IMG/VR virus record: IMGVR_UViG_3300047379_000329
Location: 1-62,742 of that record
Origin: a virus
Reading direction: 5' to 3' (one strand)
DNA length: 62,742 nucleotides
Shown here: positions 8,430-15,093 of the stretch, piece by piece
Layout: each line of letters starts with the position of its first letter
Position numbering within the stretch: the stretch's first letter is position 1
Position numbers and translations under genes: made by a program
Notes under the pieces: model-generated
The model's database searches: none
What the model was told of the DNA's origin: nothing
The model's input: the letters and a program-made list of their open reading frames with translations, nothing else

Positions 8430-8993
8430 TTATTCCTCTTCTTCTGAGAAGTTAGTTTCTAAATTATTCTTTGTTGATACTCTTTTAGATTTACGAGGTT
8501 TATACTCGACATGATTCATATTTTCGTTCATCCACTCAACATTTGTGTTAATAAGGGTTGGGTCATGAATGCCATCTATAGTTGTAAATGAATCTAATGT
8601 TAATGCAGATTCTATTGTTGACTTTTGTTTGATGTAAACCTGTTTCTTTTCTTTTTGTATTCTTCTTAAGAAAGCATAGTAACAGATTTGGGTAACATAT
8701 GCGAATGCATTGTTGGACTTCTCTACTTTAAAGTTCCCAATGTATTGAATACAGTTTTCAATTGCATCACAAATCATTTCATCTCTATATGTGTAGTTGA
8801 TGAAGTTTGGTCTTGTAGATAGACGGGTTGCAATTTTATAAATGCACTCTCCTATGTACTCTGACATTTGTGGTGCTTCCTTTCCTTCAGAAAGATTGGA
8901 CTGTATCTGACTTACATAATCTGCAACTGCAGCTGTAAAGTCTTTATTAGATACATAATGAATTGCTTTTTTGGGGTCTTTTTTTGTTGTCAT
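8430..8993 (-). CDS. gp55: Late-transcription sigma factor gp55
   Basis: A 187-aa protein if begun at the internal ATG 8993 (MTTKKDPKKAIHYVSNKDF). Such an N-terminus is typical of marine gp55 proteins, and the length matches T4 gp55 (185 aa). The frame also extends to an ATG at 9026 that would add 11 residues. The region IKIATRLSTRPNFINYTYRDEMI and the following helix resemble the sigma region-2 part that contacts the TATAAATA box. The many TATAAATA-type boxes in this window are its expected targets. A TATAAT hexamer lies exactly 6 nt before the ATG at 8993. Confidence 0.9.
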   Translation of the reverse strand: MTTKKDPKKAIHYVSNKDFTAAVADYVSQIQSNLSEGKEAPQMSEYIGECIYKIATRLSTRPNFINYTYRDEMICDAIENCIQYIGNFKVEKSNNAFAYVTQICYYAFLRRIQKEKKQVYIKQKSTIESALTLDSFTTIDGIHDPTLINTNVEWMNENMNHVEYKPRKSKRVSTKNNLETNFSEEEE

Positions 8994-9026
8994 ACCTCTA
9001 TTATACGGATAATTCTTTAAATTCAT

Positions 9027-9073
9027 AGAGGGTTTTTGAAATAAAATAATTAAACTTTTTTAAGAAACCCTCT
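9027..9073 (-). promoter_or_regulatory. Inverted repeat upstream of gp55
   Basis: Nine-base arms AGAGGGTTT (9027-9035) and AAACCCTCT (9065-9073) enclose a 29-nt AT-only loop. The arm nearer the gene touches the upstream candidate ATG at 9026. It could be a transcript-end hairpin of the cytochrome operon, a translational control element for gp55, or both. There is no clear T-run to make it a standard terminator. Confidence 0.45.
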
Positions 9074-9136
9074 TGTAGAATTTGAAATCATATGATATTA
9101 TTAATATGTCCCGAGGGGATATACTATAATAAGGGA

Positions 9137-9262
9137 TTAAGTGTAGGTTATAACTCTACTCTTTGCAGGATTATTAATTGCACGACTCATTCTATCGATA
9201 TCACCAACGGCAAGTTCAAACATGCACCAACCTAAAATTGTATATATTATATAGTGTTTCAC
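9137..9262 (-). CDS. Very small membrane protein of the cytochrome operon (41 aa)
   Basis: A GTG start at 9262 overlaps the TGA stop of the upstream 68-aa gene (GTGA), the classic arrangement for coupled translation. The frame gives 41 residues beginning VKHYIIYTILGWCMFELAVG, a single hydrophobic segment (about 4-19), then a short polar tail. No family is recognisable. Coupling and hydrophobicity support it; size and the GTG start limit confidence. Confidence 0.5.
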   Translation of the reverse strand: MKHYIIYTILGWCMFELAVGDIDRMSRAINNPAKSRVITYT

Positions 9263-9465
9263 AATCTGTCCAATCCTACGTTGATTAAGTAAAAGGACAA
9301 GAGCATAAAACCGAAAACGAGGACTTGCACGACTGACATTATTGCAACTTGTTTCATTGGGTGAACTTCAACAATTTTCTCAATCCAAGATTCATCAGGT
9401 GAAAGGTTTACAACCTGTAGTATTTTCTTTTCAGTATCGGGTTTTGTAAACCAAGGAACGTACAT
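9259..9465 (-). CDS. Small membrane protein of the cytochrome operon (68 aa)
   Basis: A 68-aa protein with a soluble N-terminal part of about 38 residues and one C-terminal membrane helix (about 39-62, rich in V, L, F). Its ATG overlaps the TAA of the cytochrome c gene (TAATG). I know of no homologue. Strict coupling to the cytochrome suggests a membrane partner, for example an anchor or an oxidase-docking subunit; this is inference from context. Confidence 0.78.
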   Translation of the reverse strand: MYVPWFTKPDTEKKILQVVNLSPDESWIEKIVEVHPMKQVAIMSVVQVLVFGFMLLSFYLINVGLDRL

Positions 9466-9908
9466 TACTTTAACTCCACCTCTATAAACTTACCAATCAT
9501 ATTGATATCTGCATCACTCAACATTCCTGCTTGAGCCCACATAGTAGAAGACATATTACCGACTGTCTCTCTATTTTTATATGCATTGAGTTTACTTACA
9601 ATGTAATCTTGTGATTGACCTGCAAGTTTAGGAAAGACTGCCATACCTTGACCTTCTGCACCGTGACAAGCTGCACACCCACTCCATAGACTTCTAATAG
9701 AAGAGAACTCATCTGCATTTGCAAGTGCATTTTTTCTTTGTTGTATTTCTGATGCAGTTCCGTTCAATGCAACATAGTCAACATAACACTGACCAGTGCA
9801 TGAAGTATTACTACTATATCCACTGTATTCTAAGTTTGGATATACTTTTGCAACAAAGAAAGTTGCGATTGCAATACATCCTAATAGAGACATTCCTAAT
9901 TCTTTCAT
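9465..9908 (-). CDS. Membrane-anchored class I c-type cytochrome
   Basis: A 147-aa protein. An N-terminal hydrophobic anchor or uncleaved signal spans about residues 6-24. A linker follows with a possible disulfide pair (C37, C41). The heme-c motif CAACH is at 78-82, and FPKLAGQ plus LSDADI match the c4/c5-type fold, with Met119 or Met123 as candidate sixth ligand. Such proteins are periplasmic electron carriers to terminal oxidases and need the host heme-attachment machinery. A strong AGGAG site precedes the ATG. The gene is the centre of a five-gene coupled operon and is a likely auxiliary metabolic gene acting on host respiration. Confidence 0.92.
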   Translation of the reverse strand: MKELGMSLLGCIAIATFFVAKVYPNLEYSGYSSNTSCTGQCYVDYVALNGTASEIQQRKNALANADEFSSIRSLWSGCAACHGAEGQGMAVFPKLAGQSQDYIVSKLNAYKNRETVGNMSSTMWAQAGMLSDADINMIGKFIEVELK

Positions 9909-9909
9909 A

Positions 9910-9984
9910 TTATACTCCTGTAAGTGAAAGTACTGATAAACAAAAAATAAACGTAAGTGTACCGATTTCTAATTTATCTCTCAT
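9910..9984 (-). CDS. Micro-ORF membrane peptide (24 aa)
   Basis: The ATG at 9984 overlaps the TGA of the 57-aa gene (ATGA). It encodes MRDKLEIGTLTFIFCLSVLS followed by LTGV and stops 1 nt before the cytochrome ATG. Residues 6-22 are hydrophobic enough for a membrane helix. The cytochrome's ribosome-binding site lies inside this frame, so its translation may also serve to open that site. Real expression is plausible but unproven. Confidence 0.5.
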   Translation of the reverse strand: MRDKLEIGTLTFIFCLSVLSLTGV

Positions 9985-10154
9985 AGGGATGCCCTCGATA
10001 GATACATTATCATAAATGGTAGTAAGAACGGAAGAGTCATCAGCACTAGAAATTCGATAGTGTCAACCAGTTTTCTCTTTACAGGTCTAACTTGATGGTT
10101 GACTTCTCTAGCTTTTCGCACCATGCTCTTCGCAAAAAAAGTTGCTGTGGTCAT
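9981..10154 (-). CDS. Small membrane protein of the cytochrome operon (57 aa)
   Basis: A 57-aa frame preceded by TTTAGGAAAACC, a reasonable ribosome-binding site. The N-terminal 30 residues are rich in Arg/Lys, then one strongly hydrophobic helix (about 32-52), so the N-terminus should face the cytoplasm. Size and single-helix layout recall small accessory subunits of terminal oxidases (CcoQ-like), but I see no sequence proof. It is the first gene of the operon. Confidence 0.68.
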   Translation of the reverse strand: MTTATFFAKSMVRKAREVNHQVRPVKRKLVDTIEFLVLMTLPFLLPFMIMYLSRASL

Positions 10155-10219
10155 GGTTTTCCTAAAGTTAAGTTATAAGTATTTTGTATAATGTGATATA
10201 AATCTATGTTATACGCACA

Positions 10220-10227
10220 TATTTAGA
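10220..10227 (-). promoter_or_regulatory. Possible late box TCTAAATA upstream of cytochrome operon
   Basis: TCTAAATA lies 65 nt before the first ATG of the operon. The extended sequence TTTGTCTAAATA resembles GTTGTCTAAATA at 41100-41107, again in a gene gap. It departs from TATAAATA at two positions, so this is a weak call. Confidence 0.35.
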
Positions 10228-10239
10228 CAAACTAAAATC

Positions 10240-10686
10240 CTAATGAATTTTCTTAGGGTCGGATGGTGCAAGAAGAGAATCTTCTTCTAAGAACTGTTCC
10301 TCTTCCAGTTTATCTAATTCTTCATCTGACATTCCTGCAACTAATTTGTTGATGGTGTCTTTGATGTATTCCATTTTAGGCATCTTGTTGGTTAAAGGGA
10401 TAGATTCAGTTTCTACCATAGTTAACCACTTTGAGGATGCTTCATCATAAAAGGGGATGTATTGTTCACTCATTTTACTTCTATGAAGAACATGTTCAGT
10501 GTCTATAGAAATCATTGAGTCTGAACTTACAGGTGTGTAAGGTATAAAGGTTGCAAGAGTATTAGTTAAATCTAATCTTGAAAGTTGACATACCATAGGT
10601 GCAGTAATCCTTATAGTATCTCCTACTTCTTCTACCATACCACAAATCTCAGCACCCGTTATTATTTTTATTACTTCGTATCTCAT
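10240..10686 (-). CDS. Conserved marine-phage protein with Sm-like N-terminal half
   Basis: A 148-aa protein starting MRYEVIKIITGAEICGMVEE. The pattern of short strands ending in PMVCQ and later FIPYTP resembles Sm/LSm-like small beta-barrels of T4-like marine phages; the fold call is inference. The C-terminus is acidic and probably disordered (EELDKLEEEQFLEED). It overlaps the end of uvsW by 4 nt. If truly Sm-like it could bind RNA. Confidence 0.85.
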   Translation of the reverse strand: MRYEVIKIITGAEICGMVEEVGDTIRITAPMVCQLSRLDLTNTLATFIPYTPVSSDSMISIDTEHVLHRSKMSEQYIPFYDEASSKWLTMVETESIPLTNKMPKMEYIKDTINKLVAGMSDEELDKLEEEQFLEEDSLLAPSDPKKIH

Positions 10687-12095
10687 AAGTTGAATTGTTT
10701 TATTTCGTATTTAAATCCTTCTTCGTTATAGATATTTATTCTTTCTTTAAGGTGGTTAAGTGTATAGTTATTACATTGTAAATCATCTGCAATGTCAAAC
10801 AGTCTCATTTCTGTTTTGCCTTCAGTCTTACGAAGTCCTCTACCAATTGATTGTAGATTTCTAATTCTTGATTTGGATGGTGATGCAAAAACCACATTAT
10901 CAATTTTCTTAATGTTCACTCCAGTTGAGAATGTACCATAAGATGCAAGTATAACATTGTCTTCTGCTTTCTCTACGATTGTTCTGACTTCTTCTCTATC
11001 AGTTACATCAGTTCCACCGTAAACATAGTGTAGTTTATCATCAAGTCTCTTAAACATTTTACCATGTAAGACTGCACCATGTTTCTCTACATATTGAAAC
11101 AAGACTAATGTATTTCCTTTAAGTGAATATACAAGATTACAAATAAATTCGTTCCTACTATCATTGCCGACCAAGTAGTCCATCTCTTCTTGGTAGTTTC
11201 CTTTCTTCTGTTTAGTATGACGAAGTATGATACAATCAATTGAAAGATTTGCAATAGTTCCATCTTCCATTAAATCTTTAGTTGATATAACTTTTTTGAC
11301 TGGGCCGAACAAACCTTCGAGTTGTAATCTATGAACCTCTGAACCATCCAGTGTTCCAGTAGTTCCAAATCGTATTGCAGTTTTTTTCATCTTCTCTAAG
11401 ATACCTTTGAGAACATCTGCTTTGAATAAATGTGCTTCGTCACCGACAACCATATCAAAAGAACTTAACACCTCCTTTGGTGCTTTTGCGAATGATTGCC
11501 ATGTGGTGATTGTTATTGGTGCATCAAACACTTCTTGTCCATGATATATCTTACAGACTCTTTCCTTATATCCATACTCTTCAAAATCTTTTGTCATTTG
11601 TTCTACTAGTGATGTAGTAGGAACTATGATAACCGTTTTAACATCATAGTATCTTGCAAGTAAGTATATAATCAATGACTTACCACTTGCAGTTGGAGAT
11701 AGTAATAGTTGTCTCCCATATTGAACTGCAGTATTGAATGCATCTATCTGATAATCTCTTGGAGGAAAAGGTAAGTCTAAATCTGCTAACCATGACTGAC
11801 TACACTTCTCTCTATGTTTAACACCAATAACATCTTCAATCCCTTCAAACTCATATCCTCGTTCTTTACAGAACTCATCTATGTAAGGAAGTAATCCTAT
11901 GTATATCTTTCTTGTTTTGATTGAGAATAAACGAACCTTACCATCCCACCATTTGTTTCTGTAGGAAGGCATAAACTTTGCATTTGGAACTGTAAAGGAA
12001 AAGAAGTCAAACAAGTCTTTTGCAAGACCATCATCGGGACACTCTACTTTTAAAAAAACTTCGTCTATCTTAGAGACACGAACTGTATTAGACAT
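10683..12095 (-). CDS. uvsW: Recombination DNA-RNA helicase UvsW
   Basis: A superfamily-2 helicase of 470 aa counted from ATG 12095. The open frame extends 8 codons further to a TTG, but MSNTVRVSKIDEV is the natural start. Motifs: Walker A SPTASGKS (133-140), DEAH (219-222), motif III-like FGTTGT, and motif VI QSIGRGLRKT near 423. UvsW unwinds branched DNA and R-loops and shuts off origin-dependent replication in T4. It overlaps the upstream oxygenase by 8 nt. Confidence 0.95.
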   Translation of the reverse strand: MSNTVRVSKIDEVFLKVECPDDGLAKDLFDFFSFTVPNAKFMPSYRNKWWDGKVRLFSIKTRKIYIGLLPYIDEFCKERGYEFEGIEDVIGVKHREKCSQSWLADLDLPFPPRDYQIDAFNTAVQYGRQLLLSPTASGKSLIIYLLARYYDVKTVIIVPTTSLVEQMTKDFEEYGYKERVCKIYHGQEVFDAPITITTWQSFAKAPKEVLSSFDMVVGDEAHLFKADVLKGILEKMKKTAIRFGTTGTLDGSEVHRLQLEGLFGPVKKVISTKDLMEDGTIANLSIDCIILRHTKQKKGNYQEEMDYLVGNDSRNEFICNLVYSLKGNTLVLFQYVEKHGAVLHGKMFKRLDDKLHYVYGGTDVTDREEVRTIVEKAEDNVILASYGTFSTGVNIKKIDNVVFASPSKSRIRNLQSIGRGLRKTEGKTEMRLFDIADDLQCNNYTLNHLKERINIYNEEGFKYEIKQFNL

Positions 12096-12762
12096 AAGGT
12101 TGACCGTTAAACCACACAACTAGTGATTTTCTTGTACCTCTTAAAACTGGTGTTACTTGATGATAAACAAACGAAGGAAATACCACAACACTTCCTTTTG
12201 CCTTTGCAGAAAATGGAACGGTTCTTATAGATTGATTAATGTCTATGCTAGTATCTTTCTCTGTAATTTTATCTAACTGTCGGTGAGGTTCTAACCATTG
12301 AAAATGCCCACCCTCATAATCATCGGGGTCTGATAATTGTATAGTCATACTTAACTTTCTTATAACTCCATTTGGTAATGGTTCTGGCCCTGCATCAGTA
12401 TGCCATGTATAGAAGTCCCCTTTCTTCTTATTAGGTTGTGCATCATAAACTGTATACTGAGGTGGTTCATTCTCTGTGATTAAATCAGTCCATCCACTTT
12501 CATCACATGCAAGATACAATGCTTCATACATCTTATCTATAAGTTCTTGTGGCATTTCGTGTCCACCAAACCATTTTACTCTCGAACTTCTAATGTCCTC
12601 ATTGAAATCACCTTTTAGACCACCATCTCCATCGGGGTCTTGTTGTCCCATTCCAATCTCTGCATCCATGAAATCAATCTTATTTGCAGTTTTATGAAAA
12701 AGTTCTACTTCTTTGTCATTGAAAAAGGATGGTGCATTCCAAATATAATTCTTTAGTATCAT
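12088..12762 (-). CDS. 2-oxoglutarate/Fe(II) oxygenase (PKHD-type hydroxylase)
   Basis: A 224-aa protein with HTD at residues 121-123, distal His201 in FVYHQVTPV and Arg211 in GTRKSLVVWF: the complete iron and 2OG set of PKHD-type hydroxylases. Similar genes sit beside uvsW/uvsY in marine T4-like phages. The substrate is unknown. It lies directly between uvsY and uvsW, so it is expressed with recombination genes and may act on nucleic acid or on a phage protein. Confidence 0.92.
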   Translation of the reverse strand: MILKNYIWNAPSFFNDKEVELFHKTANKIDFMDAEIGMGQQDPDGDGGLKGDFNEDIRSSRVKWFGGHEMPQELIDKMYEALYLACDESGWTDLITENEPPQYTVYDAQPNKKKGDFYTWHTDAGPEPLPNGVIRKLSMTIQLSDPDDYEGGHFQWLEPHRQLDKITEKDTSIDINQSIRTVPFSAKAKGSVVVFPSFVYHQVTPVLRGTRKSLVVWFNGQPYV

Positions 12763-13206
12763 TTAACTTCCTGCCATGAACTTTCTCCAATCAATCGTAT
12801 TACGAATTGTTTGGTGTCTCCAAGTAATGTTTTGCATACACTCTTTGAGAAAGTCTATTGTTATTTTTAAGTAATCTTGTTTTGCCTTCATTTCCATGAG
12901 GTCTTTATCTGAATTGTAAAAGTAATGCATGTCTGCTTTCATGACATTAACACCGTCAAGTGGGTCATGTTCCCATCCCAATTCATTAATTCTATCCATG
13001 TCCATTTTACCGTTATACCATAACCACTTATCTTTGAGTAGTTCATTGTATTTAAATTCGTATTGTTTTGCTAATAAAAGTTTACTGGTTAGTAAGTCTT
13101 GGTATTTTGCATGTAGTTTAGGGACTTCAAGTGATGCATTATCTAATTCGATATCATCTATCTCACAATCTTCTTTCCACATGGTTTTTAATTCATCTAA
13201 GTTCAT
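12763..13206 (-). CDS. uvsY: Recombination mediator UvsY
   Basis: A 147-aa, highly helical, charged protein whose length (T4 UvsY 137 aa), position before uvsW and internal pattern YQDLLTSKLLLAKQYEFKYNELL match UvsY. It loads the UvsX recombinase onto gp32-coated single-stranded DNA. A TATAAT hexamer lies 7 nt before its ATG, with no Shine-Dalgarno sequence. Confidence 0.92.
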   Translation of the reverse strand: MNLDELKTMWKEDCEIDDIELDNASLEVPKLHAKYQDLLTSKLLLAKQYEFKYNELLKDKWLWYNGKMDMDRINELGWEHDPLDGVNVMKADMHYFYNSDKDLMEMKAKQDYLKITIDFLKECMQNITWRHQTIRNTIDWRKFMAGS

Positions 13207-13213
13207 ACTGTAT

Positions 13214-13242
13214 ATTATACCACAAAAAGTGGGTTTTATGAA
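13214..13242 (-). promoter_or_regulatory. Putative promoter of uvsY
   Basis: Minus-strand TTCATA (13242-13237), a 17-nt spacer containing CCCACTTTTTGTGG, and a perfect TATAAT (13219-13214). The spacer's CACTTTTT core is shared with P1, P2 and P3. The -10 is 7 nt from the ATG. Confidence 0.55.
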
Positions 13243-13775
13243 GTGGTTTCTATATCGTAATAAGTAAATCTAAATGTTGCTGTACACACTACTGGTTCAG
13301 TTTCAGAACCTGACTCTAATTCCATTCCACTGATTCCAGTAGGGAAACAGTCATAGAACCTTAAAAACTTATTTGGAATGTTTTTATTAGTGTTCATTAC
13401 AAGTGTAATCATTGAATACTGATTTAAGTCATTGTTTATTGCTGACAACCTACCAGTTGGAGTTTTTACAGTTTCAACATAGTTTTCAAAATCTGATGGG
13501 TCTTTGATTGGAATAATTGCATTCATCCAATCATACACTTCTTTGAAGTTTTCCAAATCTTCATCGACAAGGAACTGCACTTCTAAGTTATCAAAGGAAA
13601 CTTTGTCGCCTGGAAAAAATGCATCTACTCCAACACCTGCACCAGTTTCCACTTCTGTAAACTGTAAGCCAGGAATATTAACAGACCTAACATAGTATTC
13701 CACTGTAGGAATCTTGTCTATGATGAGTCTGAAATTATTCTTATTAAGAATAGATGTATTGATATTAGTTGTCAA
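13236..13775 (-). CDS. gp3: Tail-tube-fold protein, candidate tail completion protein gp3
   Basis: A 179-aa protein. NFRLIIDKIP near the start, SVNIPGL, then FDNLEVQFLVDEDL and a C-terminal CTATFRFTYYDIET are the signature of tail-tube-like beta-barrels (gp19, gp3, gp54). The length is close to T4 gp3 (176 aa), and its place between gp23 and uvsY fits marine T4-like phages. gp3 caps the tail tube. A second tube paralogue or tube initiator is the main alternative. It overlaps the 73-aa gene upstream by 11 nt. Confidence 0.88.
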   Translation of the reverse strand: MTTNINTSILNKNNFRLIIDKIPTVEYYVRSVNIPGLQFTEVETGAGVGVDAFFPGDKVSFDNLEVQFLVDEDLENFKEVYDWMNAIIPIKDPSDFENYVETVKTPTGRLSAINNDLNQYSMITLVMNTNKNIPNKFLRFYDCFPTGISGMELESGSETEPVVCTATFRFTYYDIETTS

Positions 13776-13986
13776 GTTTTAATACTCTCTTGTTTGTTGA
13801 AGTGTCCATGTAGTCATTACCTCTATATTCTCTTGTAACTACCTCTTCACAAAGATATCCGTCCTTTTCATATAGTGTGGTAATCTTTCTACTGATAACT
13901 CCTTCCGTTGTTTCTTCACCATTTGGGAATGCTTTAGTTGACCATGGCCCTTCTAAAACTTTCACTGTTCTTTCATAATCTGTCAT
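13765..13986 (-). CDS. Conserved-type hypothetical protein (73 aa)
   Basis: A 73-aa protein beginning MTDYERTVKVLEGPWSTKAF, beta-rich with no Cys cluster or membrane helix. GVISRKITTLYEKDGYL resembles a small protein common beside structural genes in marine T4-like phages, of unknown role. A CGGAG ribosome-binding site and a CATAAATA late box lie just upstream, so late expression with the virion genes is likely. Confidence 0.8.
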   Translation of the reverse strand: MTDYERTVKVLEGPWSTKAFPNGEETTEGVISRKITTLYEKDGYLCEEVVTREYRGNDYMDTSTNKRVLKLDN

Positions 13987-14006
13987 TTAATTCTCCGTTA
14001 TACAGT

Positions 14007-14014
14007 TATTTATG
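14007..14014 (-). promoter_or_regulatory. Late-type box CATAAATA
   Basis: Minus-strand CATAAATA ends 20 nt before the ATG at 13986, with a Shine-Dalgarno sequence in between. One mismatch to the T4 late consensus. Confidence 0.55.
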
Positions 14015-14405
14015 TTTTTTTCATCACCGTTTTTGGTGAAATGGAATCTTTCTCAAATTCCTCTCTCCAAACTTTCATGTCACCATTTTTAACAAGTTGT
14101 ATGAGTCGTTTGGATTTATCATAATCATACTCACCTGTTTTGTATTTTACCAATACTCCACACTCAAAGGTTCTGCAAGTGTATGGTCGTTTATCATATA
14201 CTCTGCATATGCCATTTGATGTTAGGTTTGTGCAACCACCCCCATCAAAAGTTACACTATGTGTAAAGTCTTGACCTTCATATGAGGTAATATCCTTTAC
14301 ATCGAATAGTTCGTATTCTTTATCAAAGAGGTGGATTGTCTCATTCGGTTGTGAACAACACAAATTGCACGATAGACAAATATTATTTTTCGATGACGAA
14401 CTCAT
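14010..14405 (-). CDS. YkgJ-type cysteine-cluster protein
   Basis: A 131-aa protein with Cys at about residues 10, 13, 16 and 17 (CLSCNLCC), then GGGCTNL and GICRVYDKRPYTCRTFECG. This is the CxxC...C pattern of the YkgJ family of small metal- or Fe-S-binding proteins. The biochemical role of that family is not settled. Its start lies 23 nt inside the preceding 72-aa gene in another frame. Confidence 0.85.
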   Translation of the reverse strand: MSSSSKNNICLSCNLCCSQPNETIHLFDKEYELFDVKDITSYEGQDFTHSVTFDGGGCTNLTSNGICRVYDKRPYTCRTFECGVLVKYKTGEYDYDKSKRLIQLVKNGDMKVWREEFEKDSISPKTVMKKT

Positions 14406-14601
14406 TCAATTGTCTTGCAACTCTAATGACTTCTTCACCAGTGATTTCTCTTAATGGTAAAGGTTTTTTATCATTTGGGAATGAGTCGTTGTGTGCGTAG
14501 ATAGCATCAACTTCCCTCTGATAATTAGAAGTCAATAGTCCTTCTGCTTGTGATAATAGGTCGGCTCTGATTTCGAACCCCGATTTATTTAAATTACTCA
14601 T
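14383..14601 (-). CDS. Hypothetical helical protein (72 aa)
   Basis: I take the ATG at 14601 (MSNLNKSGFEIRADLLSQAE), which follows CAGGAGAAAAAT, a strong ribosome-binding site. The longer frame upstream runs through the opposing ncRNA promoter and is not credible. Predicted mostly helical, with no family I can name. A small gene of this type is often found after gp23 in marine T4-like phages. Confidence 0.78.
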   Translation of the reverse strand: MSNLNKSGFEIRADLLSQAEGLLTSNYQREVDAIYAHNDSFPNDKKPLPLREITGEEVIRVARQLNEFVIEK

Positions 14602-14645
14602 ATTTTTCTCCTGTGTGTATGTGTAATGTACTTTATTGTACCTTG

Positions 14646-14653
14646 TATTTAGG
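14646..14653 (-). promoter_or_regulatory. Late-type box CCTAAATA
   Basis: Minus-strand CCTAAATA lies 44 nt before the ATG of the 72-aa gene and abuts the plus-strand TTGACA at 14654. The same octamer occurs 5 nt before the ATG at 28111. Confidence 0.4.
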
Positions 14654-14683
14654 TTGACAATCCCCTCCACTTTTTGGTATACT
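14654..14683 (+). promoter_or_regulatory. Plus-strand sigma70-like promoter P3 for ncRNA
   Basis: TTGACA (14654-14659), an 18-nt spacer and TATACT (14678-14683). The spacer matches that of P1/P2 at 14 of 18 positions. It is the only promoter I find that points against the gene direction. Transcription should begin near 14690. Confidence 0.82.
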
Positions 14684-14689
14684 AGTAAA

Positions 14690-15062
14690 GTAGGAAATCG
14701 AGACGGAAGTAAGTTGGTTGTGAGAGGTTGTTCCGTATAGAAAAGGTGTTCCACACTGTTAAAGTCAATTAAGACGTGGCATATAATCGTGAGGTGTGGA
14801 TAGAATCCGAACAGAGAAGTACTTGAAATTTTTGACGAATTGGGAAAGTATGGTAAACGAATTTCTTTATGGTCACTACCTATTGACCTAGATAAAATTG
14901 AGGTAAGGCCTCACTAGAAGGACACGGTGTAAAGAATTGGGTTAATCCCCAAGACATTGAACGATTAGAGTCAACTTTGAAGGAAAGGATAATAAGGCAT
15001 GATTCGGAAGGATGCAGTCCCAGTTTAAAGATAAAAAAAAAGGTCTCGTGAGAGACCTTTTT
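14690..15062 (+). ncRNA. Putative structured non-coding RNA (about 370 nt), unnamed
   Basis: It lies between promoter P3 and a GC-rich terminator, on the strand opposite to every gene. No plus-strand frame longer than a dozen or so codons with a good start is evident. Helices I can pair by eye: ACGGAA 14703-14708 with TTCCGT 14731-14736; CCACAC 14751-14756 with GTGTGG 14794-14799; GGTCA 14871-14875 with TGACC 14884-14888; TGAGG 14899-14903 with CCTCA 14909-14913; TTGGG 14937-14941 with CCCAA 14948-14952; and a long-range TCCGAA 14806-14811 with TTCGGA 15003-15008. It does not match tRNA, tmRNA or RNase P landmarks I know. The exact 5' end is inferred. Confidence 0.72.
15041..15062. terminator. 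Bidirectional rho-independent terminator
   Basis: GGTCTC (15042-15047), GTGA loop, GAGACC (15052-15057). On the plus strand it ends in five T and would close the ncRNA. On the minus strand it is followed by nine T and would end the major capsid transcript 31 nt after the gp23 stop. Confidence 0.9.
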
Positions 15063-15093
15063 AGTATTCCGATTAAGGAATGAGACTTTCGTC

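Noticed and set aside
12096-12119. Upstream TTG start for UvsW
   Set aside because: It adds eight residues unlike the family and lies inside the oxygenase gene; ATG 12095 is natural.
14602-14754. N-terminal extension of the 72-aa gene to 14754
   Set aside because: The internal ATG 14601 has a strong ribosome-binding site, and the extension crosses the opposing promoter and ncRNA start.
14690-15040. Group I intron, RNase P RNA or tmRNA identity for the ncRNA
   Set aside because: I could not find the conserved core elements of these RNAs; a weak GCAGTCC match near 15015 is not enough.
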